From: Taenia hydatigena
Lineage: Eukaryota > Platyhelminthes > Cestoda > Cyclophyllidea > Taeniidae
Length of the DNA stretch: 64,000 nucleotides
Direction: 5' to 3'
Assembly: GCA_036345935.2 (NCBI GenBank)
Contig: JADWOT020000004.1
Coordinates: 15,334,396 to 15,398,395 of the forward strand
The position numbers were made by a program, and so were the translations under genes. Below are positions 1 to 10,471 of this stretch, one piece after another; positions within the stretch are counted from its first letter, which is position 1, and each line of letters opens with the position of its first letter. The notes under the pieces were generated by a model. The model did no database searches. It was not told the origin of the DNA and saw nothing but the letters and a program-made list of their open reading frames with translations.

Positions 1-1354
1 AAGCAGTTTATTTGTGACTTAACAATTCGCCACTAGAGCAAAAAAGGTAGAAACTCTTCAGTTTTGTCATCAGCATTGCCGTTTCCTACCCCACGGTCTG
101 AATTACATGAACAAAAACCAGTATCAATGCAAAATAACAAAAATGTTATGCCGGTCGAGTCCACTTTCATTTCAAATACTATGCAAATACTGCTCGACTA
201 AAGAGCATAGTGTGGCCAATCTCAATGGTCCTAAGATTGTCCGCAGTTGTGTCTCGGCAACCTGAAGGGCTCGAACTCAAAAGCTGTGACATTTCAAAAA
301 GTCTTGTTTAGGCTGATCAAGGAGAAAGAACCAAAGCACTAAAACAGTCTCTGCTTTTGAACAAATCAATCTAAAGCTGACTTTTAAAATGGTTGCAATC
401 GCAGTGAATAACATCAGTTACTCTCTGATATTTCAAGTCAAATATATAAGTAGAGGCGCTAAAAATCCTTAAATGGCCAACACGCCTGCAGAAGCTCTTG
501 CGCCGATTTTCAAACGCCTGTTCTGTCAGTGAAGGCACAGACTCACATTCAACTTATATACTTCTTTAATCTTAGGTGCGAAATCCATCAAATGCAATGT
601 ATTGCATCCCTTAGGTGTCAGTCCAAAGGAACAGTTGATGCAAAAAGGGGAGCATCTATCGTTGTCCCAAGATCGGTCTATCGCTCTCAGCAATAAAATG
701 CGCGCCCATGCAAAGTAAGCGAATAAGTGGGATGGTAGCAGATTCGTCACGCCAATACGATGGTCAAAATCAGTCTTTTAATTTGATACAGTACGTCCCC
801 ACATGCCTTTCGTTTTAAGTGCAGGATGAGGGGCGTATTCAGTAATCCTCATCAGAACCTAACTTTCTGTGCTTGGAAGAGTAAAAACTTTCGAAAACAT
901 GCCTACACTAAACTCAGCAATAAAATGTTCTGCTTCGAACTTTAAAAATGAAAATCATGGAAAGGGAGTGCGAGAAAAATAATTTGGAACTATTATTCTG
1001 TGTTACGGATGTGCTTGGCTTCTCCAAGTCCAATTGCCGACGTAATGAGGAAGCAGCAACAAATCCTCATACACACGGAAATTTACAACGTACAATCGAC
1101 GAGAACCCTTACCGAGTAAGAAATATTATTGGGAATGATGCAGACTAATGGCGCAGAATAGTGAATGTCTATGCACGCCCACGCAAGCTACTGCAGAAAT
1201 ACACTGATTCAATTGTGATGTCACGACACACGAAAAAAATTTACCGTAGCTCTTCGCAGAGTATCAGAATTAGGTGGAAAGTAAGGCATCAAAATGGAAC
1301 ATAGTGCGGCTGAACTTCGTTTACAAAGTAGCGCATAAGAAAATGCAGGCGTCA
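1..1354. other. Flank without recognisable gene
   Basis: Only short open frames occur here, on both strands, with no recognisable domain, splice structure or repeat. The last part (about 1150-1354) is the 3' flank of the minus-strand 4TM copy that ends at 1355. Nothing here matches the inverted arms or the tandem array by eye. Confidence 0.5.
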
Positions 1355-1767
1355 TCAATTCGCATTGTATCCATAGCTGAGTTTGGTGATGGTGATTGCC
1401 AAAGCCATTCCCGCACACATATCACCAATTATGTGGTTCCACAGACGCATCGTGAATTGGCTGTAGTAGAAGATGGCGAACATATCCACAATCGCCACAA
1501 AGCATGCTAGCACTTTTGCGATCGTATAGAGTCTACGTGATGAGCTGGTGTTGAGGTCGATGCACATGGCTACGCTACGCACATGAGCGGCAATGGAGAA
1601 GATCGAAAAAACCAATACGAGGCAGCTCACTACTGCCAGCATCACGTGTGACTCGAGGCAGAGTTGTAAGCAGAGCCTTCCACACATCCACCCGTCGTTG
1701 GCGAAGGCGACGATGTTGAGCAGAGCGACACCATTGAGCACATTGCTTTGCCTATGTACGCACTCAC
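1355..1767 (-). pseudogene. 4TM small membrane protein, copy 1 (damaged 5' end)
   Basis: This is a member of the window's four-transmembrane family. It keeps the Cys-rich first loop (NDGWMCGRLCLQLCLES), membrane segments 2-4, the LWNHI motif and the tail ITKLSYGYNAN, ending in TGA. The conserved start codon has become GTG (complement of 1765-1767), and a one-base shift follows, so the first membrane segment is read in another frame before the family frame resumes at ALLNIVAFANDGW. The TATA box seen upstream of intact copies is replaced by a non-TATA sequence. An open frame extends upstream to an ATG near 1837, so a protein with a different N-terminus cannot be excluded. It is divergent to copy 2 (4279), and the two form a module homologous to copies 3 and 4. 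Confidence 0.7.
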
Positions 1768-2073
1768 GTCGATCGGACTCCCACTGATCACCCACACTGA
1801 TGCTGCGAATTAGGGGTCCCACATCTGTCGCATTCATTCGTACGATGGCATTTGAATGGGTGTCGAGTGAACTTACTCCGATTTTCGAGGTTATTGTATT
1901 CACACATTGATGTAGTGTTTCGTCATTATGGGTGCGCTATGGGTAGAAAGCCACATTAGGAGCATCGAGTACTGTACTATTAGTCTCTCCGTACGCTTTC
2001 TTTGTCTTCATGGACTGCATTAAGCGATTTGTAATCCATTCTTTACATTTACCTGAATAACACACTTTTGTGG

Positions 2074-2215
2074 TTAATTGTAATACTTGGTGCCACATAT
2101 TGTTCCGTTAATTGCGCATTCGCCCATGGCGTATTGCCATGATTTCCCATAGTCAGACAGCATACGAAGGAACGGCGCAGCGATCGACAACGTCACCAAC
2201 AGATGTGTAGCTGTC
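2074..2215 (-). other. Possible terminal exon or conserved block upstream of 4TM copy 1
   Basis: The minus strand has a good acceptor (atgttttcag) directly before 2215, followed by 46 open codons and a TAA. The peptide is partly hydrophobic (LLVTLSIAAPFLRML) and carries two cysteines. The DNA is related to 8710-8853 (upstream of copy 3) and more distantly to part of 22525-22908 (upstream of copy 6), so the block travels with the 4TM genes on the same strand. No family is recognised. It could be an exon of a linked gene or a conserved non-coding block. Confidence 0.25.
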
Positions 2216-2264
2216 CTGAAAACATTTACATCATTCAAATAATTTATTCAGACCAAATTAATCA

Positions 2265-2515
2265 TCCCTGCACCTCATTTCTGGTAAGGTAAGTTTACTT
2301 TGCTTATGTATGTTGTCAGCTTTATTGGTCATTAAGCACCATGCAATGTCATGCATCGTCGCTCCTGCCTACCATCTTAATTAACACTGGTTAGGACTAA
2401 CCCATGAGATGAGGACTGGATGATGTCAAAAGGGGAACGTAGGACTCGATCTATGGCTCCCGACTTCTGCACACAAGGATAACGTGCATCAGCACCCATC
2501 GTCTAAATTGCAGTG
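2265..2515 (-). mobile_element. Candidate tRNA-derived SINE
   Basis: Read on the minus strand, the 5' part (about 2515-2430) looks like the 3' half of a tRNA. It has a D-arm-like stretch (gctgatgcacgttatcc) and then gatcgagtcc, which fits the Pol III B-box pattern GWTCRANNC. The remaining body (2386-2265) occurs again at 3860-3981 in the same orientation without the tRNA-like head, as expected of a 5'-truncated copy. Target-site duplications are not clear. The tRNA similarity is judged by eye; this could be an unrelated dispersed repeat. Confidence 0.35.
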
Positions 2516-2519
2516 GATA

Positions 2520-3859
2520 AATTAAAGGAACATGTTATTTTTCGGGTTGAGTAAGTCTTTTTCTCCTACATACCCACAAAATTCAACTTTAGCAGTAAAA
2601 TAAGAATTGTGCGTGTTTGATTAATAACAAAATTCTATCGTTGAATATCGTAACTAACTACGTTATTCGTTGCTGCAGCATTAAATTTTGTCAAGTCTGC
2701 CCAAATTTTCGAAGCAGTGATTTGACAGTTTGAATTATCAACGGTTAAAGATAGAATTCCTTACCGGCACCAAAACCATTTTCGTTGATTTTAATGCAAA
2801 AATGTACGCTCCGCCTTTCCCGCAAACTATTAGCTGATCATCGTAAAATGTATCCGTGGAGGTAAAAAGTTAAAAGCATAAGAAAGTTACTCCATTTTTG
2901 AGAATCGCATGGGGGATAGATCTTCAATAATTATAACTTCTGACCCATTTTGTCGACTAAAAGTCGAAGGTTTAGTTTATTCATATGCTATTCCAAAACA
3001 TTTCCCTCTATCAATATTAGATCACCTGAAATTGTACATAATAAAAAGATGTTTTAGTATTACGCATGTTCATAACTGCATTTTTGCTTAGATACACGGA
3101 CGTATGTTCATCCGTATAAGCACGTGCTTAGTTCATTCCATAAATGCAGAACAGATGAGGTTAAATGAAATGTGTAAAAGCTCAATTTTGCAGATCTTAG
3201 AAGACAATTGAGCATTTTTACACATTATTGGGCATACATATATGTTCCACATTACCATAGCAAACTCATTTCTTACGTACGAGCGCTTAGAAAACTCCGT
3301 TCATCACACGTACAATCAAAGTTCACTGAAACAATAAAGCCCTACAAAGAACAAAGGCAATGTCTTAAAAGTTCCAATGCGAGACCACTCAAAACATTGT
3401 CCATTTGAATGCACTATTTCACTTCACATCCGGTGAGTGTACACTTATGCACTGCTCGGTTCGGCATAGAAATTACATCTTGGATGCTTCAAAATTGCTT
3501 GTCTTTTCATATGGGAGTTGGCTTGATCTGCAGATGGTAAGGAAAGCGTGTAAGTGCAGGGGACTATCGTGCCACAGCATGTATTCTGTACAGACTGCCT
3601 AAAGTTAGTTTTGCTTTTATAAGTCGGAGAAGGGTCTAAGGCTACGTCATGTCATGAGATAATCGAGGCAACAAAGTGGGACAACTTGATTTCTCATGCT
3701 GAGAACTCATGGTGTCAGAGTTCACTTGACGATGCATTGAGGACACTATATCAATTCGAATATAAGAACCTGCTTTGCATACAATGAGAAAAAGCGAATA
3801 ACACCAGTCCATGATACTCAAAGGAACTTGAGAACCAATAATTTCGACCGAACGTATTG
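2520..3859. other. Spacer between divergent 4TM copies 1 and 2
   Basis: No gene is recognised. Short open frames (for example 60 codons from 2909) have no domain or supporting splice signals. The stretch just before 3859 is related to about 9110-9150, the matching spacer of the copy 3/4 module, which is shorter. Confidence 0.45.
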
Positions 3860-3981
3860 TCCCTGCACCTCATTTCTGGTAAAGTAAGTTTACTTTGCTT
3901 ATGTTTGTTGTCAGCTTCATTGGTCACTATGCGCCATGCAATGTCATACATCGTCGCTCCTGCCTACCATCTTAATTAACA
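3860..3981 (-). repeat. 122-bp dispersed repeat (second copy)
   Basis: This is a direct copy of 2265-2386 with about seven mismatches over 122 bp by eye. It lies in the 5' region of 4TM copy 2, at a place where the homologous 5' region of copy 4 (around 9,150) has no such sequence, so it looks like an insertion. It lacks the tRNA-like head present with the first copy. Confidence 0.7.
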
Positions 3982-4278
3982 GTTCACTGATGCCTCATTT
4001 CTCAGCAAGTTGTAGCTTACTAATTTATCATCAGTTTAAATCGTTTAAGTTACGCCTTGTGCTCTCGTTGTGATTCAAATATTTTGTAACATAGAGGCCC
4101 ACGAGGCCACCTAATCACACCACATCAATATTGCCGAAACACATTACATCATTGTGTGAGAGCATTCACCTCCAAAATTTGAGTATGCTTACTTGACACC
4201 CACATAAATGCTCTCGCGCATATAGATGTGGCAAACGGAAGGGAGGTGGATCATACCATCAGTGCAAGTCCAGTCAAC

Positions 4279-4697
4279 ATGAGTAGGTACATAGGCGAAA
4301 CAATCGTACTCTACGTTGTTGCAGTGCTCAATATCCTCACCTTCGCCAACGATGGATGGATATGAGGAGGGCTCAACTCACAGCTCTGCCTCCAGTCACA
4401 TGTCATGGTAGTAGTGATGGGTTGTCTCCCAGTTGTCCTTCTGCTATCCCCATCGCCGCTATCTTGCATACCTCAACCTTGTGCATCCACCTTGACTCCA
4501 TCACGTTATACAGAATCCGTGTGAGTGTAAGGGTATTGGCATGCCCTGTGGCGATTCTAGATATGTTCGCCATCTTCCGCCATTGCAGCCAACTTACGAT
4601 GCTTGTGTGGAACCACATACTTGGTGGTGTGTGTGTGGGAATGGCCTAAGCGATTGCCATTGCCAAACTCAGCTATGGCCACGGTGTGGATATATAA
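4279..4697 (+). pseudogene. 4TM small membrane protein, copy 2 (stops and frameshift)
   Basis: It begins at the family's conserved ATG (MSRYIGETIVLY...) and has the first membrane segment and FANDGW. An in-frame TGA then replaces the Cys-rich loop just after GWI. The downstream DNA still shows the later membrane segments in shifted frames, with another stop at GMA-TAA, and the ITKLSYG-like tail (AKLSYGHGVDI) ends at 4697. The TATA box position has a weakened tatagat (4221-4227). A canonical AATAAA follows at 4761. This is clearly a relic of the family. It is oriented away from copy 1, as copy 4 is from copy 3. Confidence 0.85.
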
Positions 4698-4760
4698 GGT
4701 CTAAATTGTCATCCACTCCTCCATTCATTTCTCCTCATGTACGTTTCCTTACTTCTTTTC

Positions 4761-4766
4761 AATAAA
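4761..4766 (+). terminator. Polyadenylation signal AATAAA after 4TM copy 2
   Basis: The sequence ttttcaataaatcac lies 64 bp after the relic's stop. The same place in other copies reads ttcaagaaatca (copy 3) and ttcaatagatta (29464-29469, copy 6), so it marks the family's 3' UTR end. The canonical hexamer survives only in this dead copy. Confidence 0.55.
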
Positions 4767-5660
4767 TCACACTCGTCTTTTGTCAAATCTCGACTATAGT
4801 GTAATTATGAGGATGCGCATGGGGTAGATGTGAAGGTAAAAGACGTGAATGGAAACGGTAGGTAGTCGGTGGCGCAAAATTACTAACAAAATTGAGATCG
4901 TGATTTAAAGCGATGCATTTTTCATATGTCAAGTGAGCGTTCATGCTCAAACAGCCGCATAACGTCGATGTTCGATGGGATCAGACTCAGATTCCTTTCG
5001 ATCGCAAGTCTCCACACCTCCTTCATCGGCATGGGTTTCAATCGCACGCTGCTTCAACTCGATGCTGTCACTGCCGTCAAATACCTACTTAAATTTTTCT
5101 TGGTTTGTTGCGTTTGTTTTTTGTAAATAAATGCATCCTCTTTTAGGGCATTAAGGATTACCCGCCATGAGCTCAGCGAAATTGTGCGTACTTGTGGATC
5201 TTACAGACGTCGTTGAACATCGTGCGTTGTGCATTGTGAGGTACATCGTGTGTGCCGTCTTCTCATTACTTAGCGACGTGATTTAGAGCAGTCTAACGCT
5301 CACTCACATCAACACCAAAGTATCAGAGCCATTTCAAACAAATTCTAAGGGTACAACTTAAAATCTTACAGCAGCGTATTCCTTCATCGAATATAGCATG
5401 GGCTTACATTTGAGTTTCCCCGTCTGTTATTTTTGAGAATTATTGGTTGTGCACATTGGCTACTGCCCTGTGCTTTCGTTGAAACAAAGACCAAAAGATT
5501 AAGATAGCATTTGTTAGATACGCCCAACTACTTCGCAGTCAATTCGCTTATTCACTTATTTAACTTTGGATAATTCATTTTGACTGGACGAAACCACTTA
5601 TAGGGCAGAGCTCGCCCCTTTCTTTCTCACAGAAGCACTTTCATTCAATCAAACATCTGA
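4767..5660. other. No gene seen
   Basis: Only short frames without support. The stretch lies outside the inverted duplication and has no repeat partner that I could see in the window. Confidence 0.45.
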
Positions 5661-5710
5661 CAAATGGAAGACATTTCAGGTGAGGATTTTGTATACACAC
5701 GACCAAGGCA

Positions 5711-6421
5711 ATGTTTTATGTTGCTTATGAGTCTATGAGCGCCTTCATCGGCAGTACAGGCATGTATGAGCCAGCAAAAGAGCGTTTGCAGGTAAGTAGG
5801 TTTTTAGGGATTTATAAACTACCTTGCTTTCACTTTCAGCATAACATGCCAGAGGATGGCTTATTTATCCGTTTCAAGGTAATGAGACTTAGAATTCATT
5901 ACAATTTCCATCTCTTGTTAAGTCCATTTTATTTGGCCCAGTCAAGAAAGATAGCTTCATTCCGCCATTTTCTTTTCCACCCGATTAGCTTTATCATAGC
6001 TTATCTTTGTAAATGTAGCCGCCATACTTACTTACTCGATGAAATCGCTTCTGCCATGCAGTCAGTAAGTTATAAAGAGACATGGAATATAGTCTGGAAG
6101 GGATCACTCCACATCGCTTCAACAATGGTCGGCAAGCATGAGCAACGTTGGGTATTTACTACAATGTGCTCCTTTGTCTGCATGAGTGAGGTGTGGACTT
6201 TGTAAACGTCTAACCGTGGTGGCACTGATAATGGTTTGTGTTTACTTTATGCTGCATGCCCGATGATTGCATCAAAGCTTGATGCTAGTGATATTTTGCA
6301 ATTCATACCTGAAAAACTTGAATCCGAAGAAGGCACCGACTTTCACGATTGGAAGGAAATGGTTCTTATAAAATCTCAGTCAAAGTGTGCTTACGTAAAA
6401 TCATTCAAATGCATTCAATAG
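5711..6421 (+). pseudogene. Spliced gene fragment, possibly receptor tyrosine phosphatase-like
   Basis: An ATG frame (27 codons, to 5791) contains SAFIGSTGMYEPAKERLQ and ends at cag|gtaagt. A 48-bp intron ends in ttcactttcag (5839). A 13-codon exon (5840-5878) ends at aag|gtaatg, and a third exon opens after ccatgcag at 6062, all in phase 0. The third exon has ETWNIVWKG, and after an in-frame TAA (6203-6205) the same frame continues with NRGGTDNGLCLLYAA to a stop at 6421. The order FIGSTG, then W-I-V-W, then GGTDNG resembles the TQGP, FWRMVW and signature-loop order of tyrosine phosphatase domains, without the catalytic cysteine and with too short a spacing. That makes it at best a degenerate second-domain type or a relic. 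The left inverted arm begins inside this gene, at the second exon/intron border. Confidence 0.4.
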
Positions 6422-7296
6422 CAAGGGTGATCTCATTCACTCCAAAAATGGAGTTGAATATTTCAAAGTAGAATATTTGTTTTCTTACACAATCCTTTAT
6501 GACTGCTTTGCTACATTGTCGGCACATGTCCAACTTGTCCTTAAAATGACCAGATCTTTGCCCTAATTTTGAATGAGGGCAAAAGTTAGCTTTGTGAGGA
6601 GTTCTGATGGAGTGCATATTAACGCATTGTCATCGCCTCCTTCCTGCTTCAAATCGCACGTTCGCTAGCATCCCCTTATTGGAGTGATCTTGTAATCTAC
6701 AAATCAAAAACCGCTCCTAATCTTACTATTTAAGATGATTTATAATCGGCAAGTACTCAAACGACACATTCTGATTGCCGGCCGTAGAATGCGATACCAA
6801 ATGCAACACTCTTCGCGTATGCATACACATTCGTGAAATCATAACATGGACCATGAAGGCATTGAGCAGGAAGCACTTTACCACTAAATGCGGAAGCCAA
6901 CTGCTCGAGGAGGGTCATTATGAAAAATGGTTCGCGTCCACTAGTTCGATCGCCCAGATTAGCCTTTGAATTGCTTTCTTCAGATTAACCTAACAAAGCG
7001 CATTTTTCTCATTCCCTACGTGGGTTGAGCACTGCCAGATTAGTATCAAAGATTCACGACTTAGCAAACAGCAAATCGATATTTGTCTAAGAATGCATCA
7101 AAGTTTTTAAAAATTGAAAGGAAAAAATAGTTAAGAATTTCAGTCTAGCCACACTTCTTCTATTTTTTAAATGCCAGACTTGCTTTGTTTGCAGTCCCTA
7201 ATATTTGAAATTGCTAGTACAATCATATTTTCTTATGCAAAAGCAAAACCAGATTAATGTAAAACACCAAAAATACAAGAATTTGAAGAGCAGTAA
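6422..7296. other. No recognised gene; short open frames
   Basis: An open stretch of about 64 codons at 6775-6969 follows an acceptor-like ag and contains four cysteines, but has no recognised domain. An antisense 70-codon frame (6405-6617) is equally unsupported. The right arm repeats both. Confidence 0.35.
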
Positions 7297-7572
7297 GTGA
7301 CTAAGTTAGGAGATGAAGGACAGGGTGGCATCACATCGGAGCAATGTGTGGTTAAAATCCATGCAGATGAAGGACTTGTGAGGATATGCGATCGGACCGT
7401 TCCTCAGTTCCAAATCATAAACGCTGAGGTTATGTTCTGGCCAAAATATGAACGCTTACTAGACGCACGCGAAATGCATCACTGCAAATTATGCACCAAC
7501 ATTTGCAAGCAGCTCTACGCTGCCGGAAACGGGACACGCGTGACGGAATTCTATAGTCAGCACTCAGCATAA
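7297..7572 (+). other. Hypothetical open frame, possible exon, with HCKLCTNIC motif
   Basis: 91 open codons begin right after gaagagcag with no ATG at the front, so if coding it is an exon. It includes AEVMFWPKYERLL and a closely spaced Cys cluster (HHCKLCTNIC), then ends at TAA 7570-7572. The translation is identical in the right arm (44065-44340, minus). It lies about 160 bp beyond the 3' end of 4TM copy 3, convergent to it. Family unknown. Confidence 0.3.
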
Positions 7573-7730
7573 GCTCACGACCCCATCCACACATACACTA
7601 CATGCACACCCTCAGCATTTCACTACAGAATGGAGTCAGTCAAGTGTGGAAATGATTTCTTGAAAACAAGTGGAGCAATGTGCATGAGGAGGAAAGGATA
7701 GGGAGAGGGTACAGGTAAATGCAGGCAGTA

Positions 7731-8147
7731 TTAGTTCACACTGTTGCCATAACTGAGTTTAGTGATGGCGATTACCAGGGACATTGCTGCACACACACCA
7801 CCAAATATGTGGTTACACAGACGTATCATGAGTTGGCTGCAGTAGTAGAAGTTGGCGAACACACACACAATCGCCACGACGCATGCCATCACTTGGACGC
7901 TCACATGCAGTCTGCGTGACGAGCTGGAGTCAGGTTCGGTGCACGTGGCTATGGTATGCGAGATAGCGGTGACGAGGGAGAGCAGGAGGGCCACTGAGAG
8001 GCAAGTCACCACCACTAGCATCACGCTCGACTCGAGGCAGAGTTGTAAGTAGAGCCTTCCACACATCCACCCATCGTTGACGAAGGCAACGATGTTGAGC
8101 GGAGCAGCACTGTAGAGTACAACTGCTTTTCCTATGTGCACACTCAT
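7731..8147 (-). CDS. 4TM small membrane protein, copy 3 (intact)
   Basis: A 138-residue predicted integral membrane protein of unknown function. From the conserved ATG (MSVHIGKAVVLY) it has membrane segment 1 (about residues 5-24), a short outer loop GWMCGRLYLQLCLES, segment 2 (about 43-68), a short polar loop with TEPDSSSSRR, segment 3 (about 80-101) and segment 4 (about 110-128), ending ITKLSYGNSVN. I chose this start because it is conserved among copies. The longer frame upstream has no ATG, and the TATA box at 8200-8205 would place transcription start just before it. Two residues depart from the family: Tyr for the second loop Cys and Cys for the Trp of LWNHI. The Trp/Cys loop is vaguely claudin/PMP22-like but lacks the full W-GLW-C-C pattern. 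The 3' flank has aagaaa in place of AATAAA. Confidence 0.7.
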   Translation of the reverse strand: MSVHIGKAVVLYSAAPLNIVAFVNDGWMCGRLYLQLCLESSVMLVVVTCLSVALLLSLVTAISHTIATCTEPDSSSSRRLHVSVQVMACVVAIVCVFANFYYCSQLMIRLCNHIFGGVCAAMSLVIAITKLSYGNSVN

Positions 8148-8199
8148 GTGGCTTGGACTTGCACTGATGATATCATCCACCTCCCTTCCATTCGCCACA

Positions 8200-8205
8200 T
8201 TTATA
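8200..8205 (-). promoter_or_regulatory. TATA box of 4TM copy 3
   Basis: TATAAA on the minus strand within gcgcatataaatgtggc, 53 bp before the ATG. The same string precedes copies at 9418, 42216 and 43435, and a close version precedes copies at 22183 and 28913. The conserved upstream text (caacactaacccaaatg) extends about 40 bp further. Confidence 0.65.
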
Positions 8206-9417
8206 TGCGCGATGTCATTTGGGTTAGTGTTGAGTGATTGTGCTCCAATTTAGTGGTGAGCACGCCCACGCATTGATGCAGGTCTAGTCCTCAATCAGGG
8301 TGTGTTGTCAATAGAACCCATATGATGGACATCGTGAAATTAGCCTATCCTGTACTGCGGCATTTCAGTTTGGCTGCTCTCATTCCAGCCATCTTCTTAA
8401 GTACATGGCTTCACAATTTATTTTATCCATGTTAATTATAATGCAGCGAGATGAATCGTGTGTTCAGGATTCCTAGCATTGCCTCTTATATTCTGCCTCC
8501 TCAATGCCTTAGTTCCACAACACTTCGACATGACTTATAGCGTCAGATCGTCAGTCGACACACAAATGCCAACTTAACCTATACAATGCCGGTGCTTTGA
8601 TTCAGTGGCGTGGTGTTTCTTCCTATTTTTACAGGCTTTCTGTAGCATCGGTGCCACTTGATCAGTACTGAACATTCTACCTACCTCCGTAAACCATTTC
8701 ATGCAGTTCCTAACCCCGCATATCACATCGCACGTTTTTCCTTATTGCTGTGCTCACATGTACGAGCTTTGGTTCCTTGCTTACGCATAACCTTGCCAGT
8801 GCATTGAGATGCTTCGCGTTCCTCGACAACGTCACCAGCAGACGTACAACTGTCTTCGAGATGTCTATAATAGCTAAAATTTCTGATTCCTCTAACTGAA
8901 CTTCTCACCTCTGCACTTCCACATCGAGAGCATATACGCCTTGTAAGTGCCCTTTATTAATAGAGACACGGAAAGCCAGAAATAATGTCAGTGATGAAGG
9001 TTCCATTACTTAAGTCTTACGAAGATAAAAAAGATCAAAAATAAAATGCACAGAAAAAGCATGCATCAAATGCAGCAAAACAAACAAAAGTGCACATCAA
9101 CTTGCAAATCAAGGGAGCTTGGGAACCGACAATTTCGATCAGTATAAAATATGAATGTGTAACAGCATAGCAATGACTCATTTCTCAGCACTTTGGGACT
9201 TAAAAAAGCCCTCGACTCAAATTGCCTAAGTTATGTCATACGAGTCCTGTATCACAAAATTACTTTTTGAGAACAAATGACCACGTCTTGGCAATCTTAT
9301 GCGGTTTCCTACTCATATCACATCCCTTTTGACGAAACGCATTATATCAATACGTGGGTGGGTTCACCACTAAATTGGAGAACAATAACTCAACACTAAC
9401 CCAAATGCCATCGCGCA
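8206..9417. other. Shared upstream region of divergent 4TM copies 3 and 4
   Basis: The two genes are head to head, with their TATA boxes about 1.2 kb apart. The region includes a 47-codon minus-strand open block (8710-8853) homologous to 2074-2215. Its plus-strand half (9110-9400) resembles 3800-4230, the 5' region of copy 2, apart from the 122-bp insertion there. No other gene is seen. Confidence 0.5.
8710..8853 (-). other. Conserved block upstream of 4TM copy 3
   Basis: 47 open codons then TAG. The DNA aligns with 2074-2215, with the shared core ctggtgacgttgtcga, but the splice acceptor of that copy is not preserved here (ctcgaag). The frame includes KTVVRLLVTLSRN. Mirror copy at 42787-42930 with one Val to Glu change. 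If the block was once an exon, this copy is probably decayed. Confidence 0.25.
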
Positions 9418-9423
9418 TATAAA
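9418..9423 (+). promoter_or_regulatory. TATA box of 4TM copy 4, left arm
   Basis: TATAAA in gcgcatataaatgtggc, 53 bp before the ATG at 9476. The promoter is intact although the coding part behind it is broken. Confidence 0.6.
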
Positions 9424-9475
9424 TGTGGCGAATGGAAGGGAGGTGGATGATAACATCAGTGCAAGTCCAACCCAC

Positions 9476-9858
9476 ATGAGTGTGCTCTGCTTAGCATCGT
9501 TGCCTTCGTCAACGATGGGTGGAGGTGTGGAAGGCTCTGCTCACAACTCTGCCTCGAGTCGAACGTGATGCTAGTGGTGGTGACTTACCTCTCAGTGGTC
9601 TTCCTGCTCTCCCTCGTCACCACTATCTCGCATACCATAGCCACGTGCACCGAACCTGACTCCAGCTCATCACGCAGACTGCATGTGAGCGTCCAAGTGT
9701 TGGCATGCGTCGTGGCAATTGTGTGTGTGTTCGCCATCTTCTACTACTGCAGCCAACTCATGATACGTCTGTGGAACCACATATTTGGTGGTGTGTGTGC
9801 AGCAATGGCTTTGATAATTGCCATTACCAAACTCATTTATGGCAACAGTGCGAACTAA
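9476..9858 (+). pseudogene. 4TM small membrane protein, copy 4, left arm (5' deletion)
   Basis: The conserved ATG is present (MSV), but 34 bp encoding most of membrane segment 1 are missing compared with 43493. This shifts the frame, and translation from the ATG stops after about 30 codons. The rest of the gene is intact in its original frame from MLVVVTYLSVV to the tail ITKLIYGNSAN and TAA at 9856-9858, with all three later membrane segments. An internal ATG (9565) could start a three-segment product, but this is unlikely to be functional. The mirror copy in the right arm (41672-42163) has no such deletion. Confidence 0.85.
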
Positions 9859-10471
9859 TACTGCCTGCATTTACCTGTACCCTCTCCCCATCCTTTCCTC
9901 CTCATTTACATTGCTCCAATTGTTTGGAAATAAGTCTTTGTTATTTTAAATCACCTGGAACCTGTACTCGCATCGTGGAAATGGCATGCGTGATGTTGAA
10001 CAGGAAGGGATACTTAGCTAGGTATCAAGTGTAGTCTGAAGAACACCTTCTTACATGCCCCGTAGCTGGTAGCCCACAATCATTGAAAACGGACATACTG
10101 TGCTTAGCAGTGCTTATTTCTCATGTACTAAACGATGTTCAATGCTAAGAGAAGCGCACAATTTTGAGCATGCTGACATCGAGTTCTGGATCAATTCAAC
10201 TACGAGTCCTCACATCTAGCTTATATCAACGCAGTTCAACTAAGCACTGCTTCAGTTTAAACAGACCCTTGTCATCCCCATGCTTGACGAAATGTCATGA
10301 CTTGCGCTGCTGGTATACGATAATTGCTTATGCCTGCATGGAATCACTTAACATAGTAATAATCTTGTGAACAATACTGGTTGCTTCGGAGGATATTTCC
10401 ATGGTTGCTATTGTTGCCATCTGCTCAGCTGGAGTGAGGTATAGATTGGAGCTGAAACCACCTTCACCTGT
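9859..10471. other. 3' flank of copy 4; no recognised gene
   Basis: It starts with the family's 3' UTR text (tactgcctgcatttacctg, tttcctcctcatttacattg). A 68-codon frame at 10164-10370 has no support. Confidence 0.4.

Noticed and set aside
7719..8052. Open frames on the plus strand and in other frames across the 4TM genes (also at 9670, 21704, 29128, 41735)
   Set aside because: They are shadows of the 4TM coding frame: the same antisense peptide recurs wherever a 4TM copy occurs, including broken ones.
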